A model generated the notes under the pieces. The model was not told the origin of the DNA and ran no database searches. It saw nothing but the letters and a program-made list of their open reading frames with translations. A stretch of 27,391 bases of DNA from Allomyces macrogynus ATCC 38327 (Eukaryota > Blastocladiomycota > Blastocladiomycetes > Blastocladiales > Blastocladiaceae), in contig GG745336.1 in NCBI GenBank assembly GCA_000151295.1, forward strand, positions 1,215,214 to 1,242,604. Direction: 5' to 3'. This document shows positions 1-10,196 of the stretch, piece after piece. Every line of letters begins with the position of its first letter. The stretch's first letter is position 1. The position numbers and the translations under genes were made by a program.

Positions 1-510
1 TTTTTTTGGATTTCGGTGGGGGCTCGCGAGCGGTTCTTGGCGCGGTCTAATGTTCCTTCCTTCCCCGTTCTCGATTTTGCTCCTGTCCGCGATATTTGGC
101 CGCTTTTGTTTTTTATTTGAAGCCCCCCCCCCCCCCCCCCCGCCGCCTGCCTTTGATACAATGTTGATGATTTTTGACCAACCTGTTGTCGGTCGAGCCG
201 GGAATGCAGTTCAATGCCCATGGTGCTCTCCACTGACCAGAGAGACCGTCATTCGCAGCACGTCCACACTCCTCCGTGGTTTAAAACAAATCTTTGCGCA
301 GTGCCATCCCAGGCCTTCACAAGCTCGATCATAGGGATGAGAGAACACAGAAATCCAGCAAAAGCAGATTGTCTTTGCAAACTGTCCGAGAAGCAGGTGG
401 TCGCGGTCACCACGGAGATGATTTTCAAGGTTCCGGATCCAATAATTCACGGCGCTCGCTCTGGGCCCGGCTATTGACTGCAGGTTGACGGAAGAGCACC
501 GCCCGCAATC
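1..510. other. No supported gene; poly-C tract inside
   Basis: I see no ORF here with recognisable family motifs on either strand. The stretch holds a homopolymer of 19 C (listed separately). A short minus-strand ORF (211-450) has a protein-like beginning but no recognisable domain, and I do not call it. Confidence 0.5.
123..141 (+). repeat. Poly-C homopolymer, 19 nt
   Basis: An uninterrupted run of 19 C on the plus strand, preceded by AG. A second run of 21 C, also preceded by AG, lies at 12723. Its length is likely to vary between reads and assemblies, and any ORF crossing it should be distrusted. Confidence 0.95.
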
Positions 511-999
511 ATGAAATCGGACCGGTGGAGTTTAGAGAAGCTCGACCGGGCGGAGGAGAGCAGGATTTTGTTGACTGTACGTCCGTGTCACGTGTGTGGT
601 TGCGCGGCGACCACTGCCAGCAAGCATGGATGGGCATCAACTCGCTGCCGCGCGCGCGGGCATCAAGACGTCTTTTGTTGGTGTTCAAACAGACAAATAC
701 ATAAGAGAGAAAGGAGCGGGGAGAGAAGGGATGGTGGGGGAGGGGCGGTCGAAAGCGTGAGCAAGCGGAAACCGAAAGGCGAGGAGCGAGAACGGAATGC
801 CGACTCCTATGGCGCGGCATCAAGGACACCAGTCCTCGTGGATCCCATCGATGATTGGCACCGCGCTCTCCCACCGCGTCTGCAAGACTATTTTGGAGGA
901 CAAGAGTCAGTGAGCTTGTTGGCACTCGATGAGTGCGTAGGACCACATCATACGAACCCTCGAAACGCCAAGGTCGAATCACCATCTTGCCCGTCTTAG
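511..999 (+). CDS. Candidate hypothetical protein (weak)
   Basis: An uninterrupted 162-codon frame starts at ATG 511. It is basic in the middle and Cys-rich near residues 26-58, with no family I recognise. A splice alternative exists: donor GTACGT at 577 and acceptor CCACTGCCAG ending at 620 join 511-576 to 621-704 in frame, giving a 49-residue product ending in TAA. The first 22 residues (start MKSDRWSLEKLDRAEE) look more protein-like than the rest. In GC-rich DNA open frames of this length arise by chance, and the opposite strand is open over almost the same span, so either model may be wrong. Confidence 0.2.
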   Translation: MKSDRWSLEKLDRAEESRILLTVRPCHVCGCAATTASKHGWASTRCRARGHQDVFCWCSNRQIHKRERSGERRDGGGGAVESVSKRKPKGEERERNADSYGAASRTPVLVDPIDDWHRALPPRLQDYFGGQESVSLLALDECVGPHHTNPRNAKVESPSCPS

Positions 1000-1248
1000 G
1001 CGCGGTCGTTGTGGGCCACGGGCGTCACCGCAGGACTCGATCTTACACGCGTCGGCGTGCGCTCGCGCTCTCGGCGGCACCGGCGTGGTGATCTGCCTCG
1101 CCCGACCAGAGGAACCCACCCACCGACGCGGGCACGCGGCTGACCATCAGCAGCCGCAGTCTTGATCGCGCCGACAACGCCGTGGCGTGCGGGTGTGCGC
1201 GTCAATGGCCGCGGTGTCGCGGTCCCACTGCCGTCGTCGTCACCCTCG

Positions 1249-2360
1249 TCATCGTCGTCGGGCGCGCGCGCCAAGCGGCACGTCAGGCAAGTACCGTGTC
1301 GTCGCGGGAGCAGCAGTCGGGGCCCGCGCATTCTTGGCAGCGGCTACGAGCGCGCGCAGCGAAACGCACCGGCCATGCACGAGCTCCCAGTCGTCGTCGA
1401 CGCGGATGCGAATCGCGACGGTCGGTGCGCTAATGTGGACGACTGGAGCGCGCATGCGCGGGTCAGCGAGACACTCTCTAAGCCGTTCGATCTCGCACAA
1501 GGTCGACGTACCGTTGCTATGCTCCTGCACGGCCGCGTATAGCCGCCACATGCCCGTCGCGAGCAGTCCCTCGCGGCCGACATTCCACTCGCCCTCCATC
1601 CAATCGAGGTCACGGCCGCCACGCGACTGCAGCCGCGCGACGAGCAGCACGGGTTCCTCGATGTGGATCAGGACCGTGTTGTGCCGGTAGGCCAGCGTCG
1701 TGATCCGCGAGAGCCAGCCTTGCAAGCGGTATTTGCGGCCGTCGATGCTAGTGGAGGCGATTGTCGTGTCAGCAATCGGCCGTCGCGGCATGAGCGTAAA
1801 AACGGCGTGCGTACATGACGATGCCGACAGCGTAGACGGAAATGGTTGCGGTGCGCGACGTCGGGAACGGCAGCCGCAGCCAGAGCGCCGCATTCGACCG
1901 GTGGAACGTGGCCATGTCCGAGAAGACGATCATTGGGCCCGAGTGCACGCTCGGGACCACGGCCGCGGGCGCTGGTGCCGGACTCGCCACGTGTAGTGCC
2001 ATGCTGCGGTGCAGCAGCGCTAGGGAGAGGCGTCGTGTGAATCATCGCCAAGATGCGAAAATTCGGATCGAGTGAGACCCTACTTGCAAGACACATGCGC
2101 GGCGCGCCCGTGTGCGGCGGCGGTGCGGCCCCAGTGGGCACGATTGGCGTCGGCGTCGGCGTCGCGAGCGCAGAGGATGGTGAAGGCGACGTGGAAAACG
2201 CGTGCGCGGCCGATGCAGGCGTGATAGCTGGCGGCGTGGCCTTGACGGCGGCGGGACGCGCGTCGCTGGGCGTCGGTTGCGACGCGGACGCGGATGCGGT
2301 CGCGCCCATGGCCGCGATGAGGCCGGCATGATGCGCGCCAGGCGCGCTGGCACGCGTCAT
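1249..2360 (-). CDS. Spliced protein, possible TMEM231-like core
   Basis: Minus-strand model with exons 2360-2084, 2019-1815 and 1747-1249 (326 residues). Introns are 64 and 67 nt; the second has donor GTACGC, a CTGAC branch-like motif and acceptor CACTAG. Both joins keep frame. The N-terminal 90 residues are Ala/Ser/Pro/Thr-rich. From the middle of the protein onward the order of short motifs resembles TMEM231, a transition-zone membrane protein of cilia: a WLRLPFP strand, KYRL, then about 100 residues later YAAVQEHSNGT, APVVHISA and DDWELV, with spacing close to that in the human protein recalled from memory. Against this, I cannot find the N- and C-terminal membrane helices that TMEM231 should have. 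The 3' end may contain another intron (donor GTACTT, acceptor GGCAG) leading to an open frame ending at 996. The gene is likely real; the family is tentative. Confidence 0.45.
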
Positions 2361-3261
2361 TGGTCGGTCGTGCGTTACGGTTGCAGGGGAGGGGGTCGTG
2401 GATGTCGCCGGTGGAATCGCGTCGTGTTGCAGCGGGCACGCGCGTCGGCGTGGAAGGAAAGAGAAGCGATAAGGGGCACGCTGCGTGATGCGGGCGGCGG
2501 GACGGGCACGGTGTCGAGCGCTCAAATGCGATCGAGGGCCGCGGCAGCACGACCGAGCAGCGGGAGTCGGGGCGCGACGCGGCGGGAGAGAGAGCAACGA
2601 GGACGAAAACGCGCCGTTTCGTGGTCCCGAACCGCACCGTGCGCGCGCGAGCGGGCGGGCGCATCGCCGCGTCGGTCTCGGCATCGACAGCACTGCACCG
2701 GACCGCACCTGAAACCGACTTGATCGAGCAGTGATACATGACCGCCGAGACCGCGGCCGAGACCAGACCTTGGCTGAAACTGGTGCCTCGCCGCGACGAC
2801 GACGGCGATGATGATGCGCGGCATGAAACGTCGTTGGTGCCGCGGCAGCAGCGCGACATGACGGTCAGTCGCATCGGCGGGACAACCCGGTCGACCGCCG
2901 ATCACGATCGGAGGCCGTAGATGACACGCAGGACCGCGATGAGGGCATCCGCCCCGGTAACACGGCGCGGCCGGGTCTGCGGGAAAATGAAACAAGTGTT
3001 GCTGCTTGGTCAAGGTTGGCAGCGACGGGAGGCCCAATCGTGTTATTGCAACGGTCGCGGCGGGTGTGGGTCATGGCCGAAGAGCGGAGGAGAGTGCAAA
3101 TGGGGATCAAAGACGCAAGAATGGCATGGATTTCGGCAGAGCAGAAAGAAGGCATAGCGGAGCAATGTGGGCGACAACAGCGTGACCGGCCGCGTCGCGG
3201 ACAACCGTGTTGTTGGAGACCGGGAGTAAAGAGGGTGATTGGTCTCGTCGTGTCGGGCCAA
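2361..3261. other. No supported gene between two minus-strand genes
   Basis: This holds the 3' flank of the ADAT1-like gene and the 5' flank of the 1249-2360 gene. Several long open frames exist on both strands, but they are Arg/Ala/Pro-rich and mutually overlapping, as expected of GC-rich noncoding DNA. An upstream exon of the 1249-2360 gene could lie here; I could not identify one. Confidence 0.5.
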
Positions 3262-4928
3262 CTACACGACCAGATCGTCGACGATCTTCGCGTCGTTGCC
3301 GACCCAGTGCGCAAAGACGGGATGCTGCTGCCGCAAATCACGTTTAACCGCCTGATACGCCGTGCTTTGCTCCTTGGCATCGAGGTACCGGCTAAAGTGG
3401 AGCACATTCTGGTGAGTGCGCGATGCCGCAGCGCGTGTGCTAGTTCTCGCCTAAAAACCGAGTGCCCGTACCGAGGCAGGCCGTCGGCACCCGCGGTCGC
3501 CGCGGTGCTCCGAAACAGCTCAAACATGCGCGGCTTGCTGATGCGGCTCCACGTCTTGGGCCCAAACGTGCCGTCCTTGCCCATGGCCGCGCCTTGCCGC
3601 CGGCCATTGACCAAGTACTCGGGTGTGTCGCATCCTCGCCACCACGACATGGCTACGTTCAGAGGAGACAGGACAGTCAGCAACCCATCGACGGGCAGCA
3701 ACGTGTCGTTCGCAACGTACCATGTGGCGCCGACACGACCAGCACGCTCGGCGGCACCGATTCGCTGAGCACGCGGGAACTGTACTCGAACGCGTACGGC
3801 GCAGGAGCCACGTGCGGTACCGTCAACAGCGCCGGTTGGCACCGTTGAACGAGCGCGCGTTCCAGCCCGACCGGATCAAACAGGTCGCCGACAATAATCA
3901 ACGCAAACGTAACGGGGTCCGGGACGAGGCGCGAGAGCAACGCGCCCTGGAGCCCGAGGCACTGCCACTGCGCGATCTTGTCGCTGCAACTCATGGACCG
4001 TGTTGGGATCGCGTCATGCCGGCCTGGTAGAACGGGTCAGGAAGTGATGCGCGTGCGTGATGGGAGTCGGGGATCGTTGGTCACGCACCGGGTTTGGTGC
4101 GGAGCACGCCGAGCCGGTCAAACAAGTTGCGGCCGCGCAACGCGCCCGTCTCGTGCCCGTACTGGTCGCGCTTGTGCTCGGTGCGTTGCGCATGCGCCTC
4201 GGCGTCGTCGGCCTGTTGCTCGGCAAGCGCATCCAGGCTCGCGTCACCGCCTAGCATCACGACAGCACGCAAATGAGAAACGTGGGGGTGGAGAGAAGAG
4301 AGAAAGCAAGCGCCAATACGAACACGGCGACTGTGAGATGTACAAGTGCACCCGGATGTGCGGCCCGAGTCGAAAAGTCGGCGAGCCGTCAACGCGTTGA
4401 ACATACTTGGACGCGCTGCCACATGCCCTCGCAATTTCCTGGTACAAGAAGCTACCGATGAAAACGAAAGATGAGCACGGGTATCGCTCACCCGCGTCCA
4501 ACTTGCACGAACCAACAAAACGAGCGCCGGCAAATCACCTCGGCATGCGAGTCGTTGACGGTCGTCGACGAGGCACTGCTCTCATTGAGGCACTTGAGAC
4601 CCGTTCTAGTTCCCGTTGTTGTCAATTCACTGTTGCTCTGCGTTCATTTGCACTGGAGTGTTGACTGGGATTCTGTACCCAATCGCGACGCAATCAAATG
4701 TCCGACCTATTCCGGCCAACGACCAAATCAGATCATATTTTATTGGTCTTGCTCAACGTGTAACTAGCACGCACGGTCGCGATCCTCCAGCACGATACCG
4801 GCCAAACACGTCCAATCACGTCGCTTTCCACCAGGCGGATGCGCCGGACGATACTTGAGCTTGTCGAATTGGTCCAACACGGCCTCGACAACATTGTGCT
4901 CCAAGTCGAGGTTCATTCTAACAGTCAT
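3262..4928 (-). CDS. tRNA-specific adenosine deaminase 1 (ADAT1/Tad1)
   Basis: This enzyme deaminates adenosine 37 of eukaryotic tRNA-Ala to inosine. Exons: 4928-4775, 4706-4679, 4605-4513, 4451-4324, 4250-4089, 4023-3721, 3652-3472 and about 3439-3262 (about 408 residues). The deaminase core is intact: NDSHAEVICRR (zinc His and catalytic Glu), ISQSPCGDAS with its zinc Cys created across an intron, and TRSMSCSDKIAQW with the second zinc Cys. Further family blocks are an N-terminal RDWTCLAGIVL, GTGLKCL, LRTKPG, EYLVNGRRQGA and a C-terminal AYQAVKRDLRQQHPVFAHW. Exon 2 is only 28 nt. Start: ATG at 4928 or 4916; the open frame upstream has no other ATG. The last intron is ambiguous: a 32 nt GTACGG...AACTAG intron keeps frame, as does a 61 nt intron with donor GTTTTT. 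It diverges from GEP4. Confidence 0.92.
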
Positions 4929-5109
4929 CGATGCTTTCTGCTCGGCCAACGACGAAAGTCGAACGGGCCGACTTCGTTAAGACTTTGCACGACACACGTG
5001 CGTGCCTACCGCACGTCTACCGCACGTCGCGTCTTCTGGCCTGTTGACGCTACCACGCCCCGCAGCTCCACCCACCACGGCGGCCGCTTTCTTGCTTCAA
5101 TCTGTCACG
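4929..5109. promoter_or_regulatory. Divergent promoter of ADAT1 and GEP4
   Basis: Only about 180 bp separate the two start codons, so this segment should drive both genes. It contains a CACGTG E-box at 4995-5000 and, just beyond it, a perfect tandem pair of the 11-mer TACCGCACGTC (5007-5028). No clear TATA box is visible. E-boxes of this form are typical targets of bHLH-zipper factors such as the one encoded at 14634-16734; that link is only a guess. Confidence 0.6.
5007..5028 (+). repeat. Tandem 11-mer TACCGCACGTC x2
   Basis: Two perfect, directly adjacent copies (5007-5017 and 5018-5028) lie 7 nt after a CACGTG E-box in the shared ADAT1/GEP4 promoter. Each copy contains a CACGT half-E-box-like core. 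A transcription-factor binding array is the natural reading. Confidence 0.85.
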
Positions 5110-6150
5110 ATGGTGCAATCCCTCAACACTGCTGGCATTACCACGTTCTTCCGCGTCCTCCTCTCGCCACGACTTGCGCGGCCGGCTATCTCCGTGCCAG
5201 GTGCCCACCGATGCACTGCACTCGCGCGATAGCCGAAAAACCAACCGCGACCATGGATGCATGTGCTCGAGTAGATGTTGCCGCCATCAATTACGCCCAG
5301 CTCAAGGACGCGGGCCACATTGCGATTGTGTTTGACAAGGACAATTGCTTGACCGCGCCTTACGAAACGTCGATTCACCCGCCTTTTCAAAAATGTGCGC
5401 GCCTCGTTGTTGCGTGGTTGAGCGAACTGGATCTGATCAAGGCCGTGAATTCGTGGTCAAGAAATGCCACAGCGTTCGACGAATGTTTGTTAGTATTTGG
5501 TCGCGACAAGGTCGCCGTCTACTCGAACTCGGCTGGGACACCCGACGACCCTGACGGCCAAATGGTGCGCGCTTCATTGTTCAAGCGAACACGGTCGTTG
5601 TTTGGGGGCTTACTTTCTTCTCTCCACCCGGTCTAGGCCACGAAAATCGAGCAGTCTCTCGGTGCGCCTCGTGTGCATTCTGACCATGAACGAGCGCTCG
5701 TGTGCTCACGCAAATGATCCACGACCAGGCGTGCCCGTGCTTCGGCACCAGCAAAAGAAGCCTGCGGGCGGCGAGTCGATCCCGAAGCACTTTGCCGTTC
5801 CGCCAAACCAGATCGTGTTTGTCGGCGATCGCGTCTTGACCGACATGGTCTTTGCCAACCGCAACGGGTTCACGTCGGTTCATACATACCGCGTCGTCAC
5901 GGAGAAGGGCGATAACCCCATGGCGCTGTGGGTGCGTCGAAACTCTCTGCGCTCGCAGCTCGCAGCGAGCGGACTGAAACTCACGATTTCGTCGACGATG
6001 ATAGATTCGGCGCATGGAAAATTGGTGGCTGTATGGCAACGGCAGACCAGGCGCGCCAAAGGACAGCTAGATGCGGCTCGGTACACGACGAGCGTCTGTG
6101 GCAAGCACTGGGTATCCAAATCGGCCTTGGCCGGCTGTCATTTCTTGTAA
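5110..6150 (+). CDS. Mitochondrial phosphatidylglycerophosphate phosphatase GEP4
   Basis: HAD-family phosphatase that converts PGP to phosphatidylglycerol in cardiolipin synthesis at the mitochondrial inner membrane. Exons 5110-5200, 5275-5394, 5473-5564, 5637-5661 and 5729-6150 give 249 residues with frame kept at all four joins. The N-terminus (MVQSLNTAGITTFFRVLLSP) matches the family start. HAD motifs: FDKDNCLTAPYE (nucleophile and acid/base Asp), VYSNSAGTPDD (motif II Ser), HQQKKPAGG (motif III Lys) and VFVGDRVLTDMVFANRNG (motif IV Asp pair). Exon 4 is only 25 nt and supplies the TKIEQSLG helix that precedes VPVLRH in the family. The C-terminal 50 residues after VRRN are less conserved and might include a further intron. 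Donors are GTGCCC and three GTGCGC. Confidence 0.93.
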
Positions 6151-6761
6151 AATTGAATCGTGATAGATGTGCTTCCTTCTCTACCCGTTTACGTTCGCGA
6201 CGCTTGTCTTGGTCGTGACTTCCAGCTGTTGTCAGCCGCGACACGGTCTGAGCCGACAAACTGTGCATCCTTCCGCGCGATCCACGCTCCACCGCTGGGT
6301 TCAAAGCATATTAATGCACAGGCATCTTTCCATGACTTGTTTTTCGTTCGTCGATTGTCGTGAATTGTCGTGTCAGGACTTTTGTCAGGACTTTTGTCAG
6401 GATGCAAGGCGCCCAAGCTTAGACCCAAAAAGGGCAACTGGCATGTGTGCTTGAGTCAAGTGCGGTAAATCGCCCGAGCCACCTGCCACTCCGAGATGCA
6501 GCCGGACCGGCTGGCCGCCGCAGCACACGCCCTCACCCTCGTCATCGTCTCGACCTGCCCGTCAAACCCCACAGCACCAACGAGTCGGGGACGATTTCGA
6601 CCCAACCTGCGCCAGCATCGCGCCGACGACACTTGCAACCGCTTGCAACCTGCTGCATCTGCCCCGCCCGCAACGCTCCGACCACCGACTGTGACTGCAA
6701 TTTCTGCTCGCCACGGCCTCAAGTCTCGAATACCTTTCCCCGCCAAGCCCCTTCAGCAACC
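6151..6761. other. Intergenic region between GEP4 and MCEE
   Basis: 3' flank of GEP4 and 5' flank of the epimerase gene, both on the plus strand. No ORF with family motifs. It contains a short 12-bp tandem repeat at 6372-6403 and becomes C-rich toward the epimerase start. Confidence 0.6.
6372..6403 (+). repeat. 12-bp tandem repeat GTCAGGACTTTT
   Basis: Two full copies plus a partial third copy of GTCAGGACTTTT occur in the 3' flank of GEP4. No gene product or site is evident; replication slippage is a sufficient explanation. Confidence 0.85.
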
Positions 6762-7585
6762 ATGCGTCTCCTCCGCTCGTCCCCTTCGACCGAGAGCCTG
6801 TCGATTTCGGCCGCGTCGTCAACGCTCAAGCGATTTGTGACCAAGGCACCCTCGGCCATTTCGCGTCGGGTCCGTGATTTCCCCTTTGGGCTCGACACGA
6901 GTTTGCCCGCTTGAATCCACGGCTGACCAGCGTCACGCGTTCACCATCTTAGTTGTCATGGCACTCGTCGCCGTCGCAGCGTACCGTGTCGGCCAAGGCG
7001 ACCGTCCCGACGGCGGCACCGGGCCAGTCGGCCATGCCGCCAGCGTCGCACCCGGTCTGGCAGCAAGGGCGACTGCAGCACGTTGCGATTGCCGTGACCG
7101 ACCTCGATCAGTCGATTCACTTCTACACGATCATTCTCAAGGCCAAGGAGCTGACTGAGAAGCAGGTTCGTCACCGTCAGTGAGCTCATTTTCATGCACC
7201 GTTCTGACCGTCAGCCGTTTTCTCTACCTTGCAGCTTGACCCGACGCTCGACGTGACGACCATCACGCTCACGCTCGGGTCGAGTCCGATCCTGCTCATG
7301 GCGCCCAACTCGCCCAAGTCACCGCTCGCCAAGTTCCTCGACCGCAACAAGAAGGGCGGGATTCACCACGTGTGCATTGCCGTCGCCGACCTCGCCAGCG
7401 CCCTCACAGCACTCGCCGAGCAGGGGATTCACGCGCTCGACATGAAGCCTGCCGTCGGCATGAACGGCCGCCAAGCCGTTTTCTTGAACCCCAAGGACTG
7501 TGGCGACGTGTTGATCCAGCTCGAGGAGCGGCCGGCGCCGGTGGAGACGATTATCGAGGAGGTCGAGGAGCCCGAGCAGCTGTAA
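6762..7585 (+). CDS. Methylmalonyl-CoA epimerase, mitochondrial
   Basis: Interconverts the 2S and 2R forms of methylmalonyl-CoA in the propionate-to-succinate route of the mitochondrial matrix. Exons 6762-6869, 6953-7165 and 7235-7585 give 223 residues. The first about 70 residues are Ser/Arg/Ala-rich without acidic residues at the very start (MRLLRSSPSTESLSISA), as expected for an import presequence. The glyoxalase/VOC fold is complete: first half LQHVAIAVTDLDQSIHFY with a metal His, second half GGIHHVCIAVADL with a metal His, GRQAVFLNPKDCGDVLIQLEE with the metal Glu, and SPLAKFLDRNKKGG between them. The C-terminus adds a short acidic tail. Intron 1 (83 nt, donor GTCCGT) has a CTGAC motif; intron 2 (69 nt, donor GTTCGT) ends CTTGCAG. 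Confidence 0.93.
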
Positions 7586-8530
7586 GCGTGCCTGTGTATG
7601 AATGCCGTGAGCCCGTCGGCTGCGCGATGTTGGTGCGCGTCGGGCGTACGTGGACCGCGGGCGGCTCTACGGCTCGACGCGGTCCACGCCCTGGCGCCCG
7701 CGCTTGGCCAACGTGCGCTCGTGCAGCCGACCTGATCGTTGTTTTCTCTCTCTTCGATTTGGCCGACCGATGTGTCGTTTGTACTTCCTGTCGCGTGTCC
7801 GGTCCACCTCTCTGCAACTGCCTCCACCTCTCCCTTCACGTCACCTGTATTGTGTCGCGTCTCCCTGTCCGCTTCTCATCCATGTTGTGCACGCCGGTGT
7901 AACACGTTTGCGATTGTTCATTCTTGTGCGCGACGTCTGGCTCTTCAGGGCCAGGAGCAATCTGAGCGGCCCCAATCAAAGCAAGAGCTGCAGCCTTGAT
8001 GAAAAGAAAGGCAGACCTGGCAGGCCAGTCATGCGGACATCTACCGCAACAGCCACACGCGTCGTCAGTCGGTGCACAAGCTCACAACCGTCGTGGTTGG
8101 TTGCGACATGCGCGTCTTTTTGAACCCGTCAGCAGCACCTCCCAGTCCCATCGACGCTGGTCGATCTACCCGCTCGCGGCAACAACAAGATCCTTGCACT
8201 CGATCTCTTTGGCCAGCAGCTCGGTCTCCGCGCAACTCCCATCCCCGCACGCCCCGGATCCGGCCATCGACTCGACGTCAACCTTCGATCCACTTTCTCC
8301 CCTTCTCCCGAAACGACGACGCAAGCCGACCGAGCGGCGCCGCACCCTCTCTCTCCGCATCGCGGACACTCTCCACCCCGCGCGCAACCTCCGAGACCGC
8401 CATCCGTCTCCTCCATCCGACCAGTCGTCTCGCACCACTGCCACCCGCTCGTCCGCCCGCCCGCCCGAAACGTCTTCTCTCTCGCTCCATCTCGCCCGAC
8501 CGCATCGACTCATCCCCGCCGTCGACGGCC
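7586..8530. other. Intergenic region, pyrimidine-rich toward its end
   Basis: 3' flank of MCEE and 5' flank of the 8531 gene. From about 8150 the plus strand is strongly C/T-rich, as in many fungal promoters or 5' leaders. Long open frames here are Arg/Pro/Ser-rich shadows with no motif I recognise. Confidence 0.55.
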
Positions 8531-9167
8531 ATGACGTTTGGAAACTCATTTGGCAACAATGGGTGGGCACACCCGTACGGCTGGACCGCACCGCCGCCAC
8601 CGCCACCACCACCGCCGCCATTGGTCGAGGACCTGCTGCCGAAGAAACGGCGCGGCCGCGAGTGGGACCACGCCGCGCCCGAACCGGTCGAGCCGCCGTC
8701 GTGGTCGGGCGCACCGCCACCCCCCGTCGCACCCGCCGTGGACGCGGTGCAGGAACGCCGTCGCATCAAGCGCGCACGAGTGGCCACTGCCGGGCTGGCA
8801 GCCGCGGCCACACCCGTCCCTGTTGAGTACGTTGCGTGATCCTGTTTCGCTTTCGTTGGTCAGTTGGCAGATGTGTGACGAGATCCTGCCACATTGGAGT
8901 GCTTCGACTCTTTCATCCTCGTCGTCGGCACCGGCACCAAGCGCGCCGCCGACGCACGCCGACCCAACGCTGCAGTCAATGAACGCGCTCTTGCGGCACC
9001 TGCACGAGCAGCGGCAGGCCGAGCGCGACCGGCAGGCGCAGCACGCGTCACAGCAGGCCATGTCGGCCTACGCGCCCATCAACTCGCTCTTGCGACAGCT
9101 GCACCACGCCAAGTGCCTGCAGCATGGGCAGCCGGCGCCCGAGGCCGAGGAGGACGAGGACTTGTAG
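8531..9167 (+). CDS. Hypothetical proline-rich, probably nuclear protein
   Basis: I do not recognise the family. Exons 8531-8826 and 8864-9167 give 199 residues; the 37 nt intron has a good donor (GTACGT) and acceptor GGTCAG and keeps frame. The product starts MTFGNSFGNNGWAHPYGW, followed by a run of about ten Pro (residues 21-30), two basic clusters that could be nuclear signals (KKRRGRE and ERRRIKRARV), a hinge DWQMCDEILPHW, and two copies of a Leu/His helix motif (MNALLRHLHEQRQ and INSLLRQLHHAKC). It ends in an acidic tail. A second model uses donor GTGGCC within the basic region and acceptor GGCAG at 8870 (about 90 nt intron), which would remove the Ala/Pro-rich linker. The duplicated LLR-x-LH motif suggests a protein-interaction module. 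Confidence 0.6.
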
Positions 9168-10196
9168 AGGAGGAACCACTCGGTGTTCGGTTCCATTTCC
9201 GCGCGCTCACTCGTGGTGTGCGTGTTGCTGTCGTCGATGGTGCCGCCGTTTTGGTCGCTCGGTCGTCTCGGTCGTGTCGGTCAGTCGTTTGTTTCGTGTT
9301 GCAACCCGTCTTTTTTTATTTCTTATTTTTTTGGATTTTCATTCATTTGCGTGCCGTTTCCCGGTCAATGAAGTTGTGTGATACCTTCTTGCTCTTTCAG
9401 ACGGCCTGAAGCCAACTCGTCTGTGCAAAGAAAATCATTGTTGTCACAAAAAAGCACACTTCCAATCATTCGACAGGTCTGTTGATCATGATCGACCTTG
9501 TGATATTCTCATCCAGTATCAGCGAGGTCGGCGGCGATCGGCGGGACCAGTCTGGCAGGCGTCGAGAGGGATCAAGTATGTAACGTGAAGGGCGACGAAG
9601 AGGAGAAAAGGCAGGTTGAGGAATCTTAGAGGGGAAAAGCATGCGAATCGACTCGAACCGGTGTTATTCCTATCCTGTGTGGGCGTCCCCACCACGCTTG
9701 GCACCCTGGCTACCTTCTCCCGCACGACGGTGGCCGTCGCCGCCAGATCGTTGTGCAAAAAGCAATCGCAAAGACTCCAGTGCAACAAATGTCACAGCGG
9801 CTGACTGCAAGCTCAAGCAATCTTTCATCCATTTTTGGGGGGTAATGGATGCAAGGTGCTTTGCTCAAGTGAAATGAGACCACACGACCAGCGAAATGTG
9901 GCGCCGAATAGTGCAAAAGGACAGGCTTAGTGTCCACGTTCGCAGTTCAGAGAGAGGATCGAACCTGAGCTCGGAGCTCGCAGTTCAGCTCCAATCTACA
10001 AAATCAGCGAGTGGGCTATCTTCTCCCGTACTGAGAGACACAAAGAGTCGTTTTTGACCTCTATTGCAACTTTGTGAACGTCTTGTGGGTTGCGTCTCTG
10101 TCTTGCATCTCGTTGGTTGCGACCTGTCTGGCGATCTCGCTTCACTCCCTTGACAAGCTGACCCAGCAGCGCCCACTGCATTTGCCCCCAGTAAAG
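9168..10196. other. Intergenic region between two plus-strand genes
   Basis: 3' flank of the 8531 gene, with a T-rich stretch near 9308-9345 that may belong to its 3' UTR, then the 5' flank of the F-box/LRR-like gene. An open frame runs into the F-box gene from 10074, but its first codon is GTG; the first in-frame ATG is at 10197. No RNA gene recognised. Confidence 0.55.

Noticed and set aside
1668..2708. 346-residue minus-strand frame as one exon
   Set aside because: Only its middle part is used in the spliced model; the ends are Arg/Pro-rich and run through two introns.
4839..5636. 265-residue plus-strand frame through the GEP4 start
   Set aside because: It reads through two introns; the GEP4 start MVQSLNTAG is in another frame and is restored only by splicing at 5201-5274.
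10074..10196. N-terminal extension of the F-box gene with a hydrophobic segment
   Set aside because: It starts at GTG with no ATG; the first in-frame ATG is at 10197 and begins just before the F-box.
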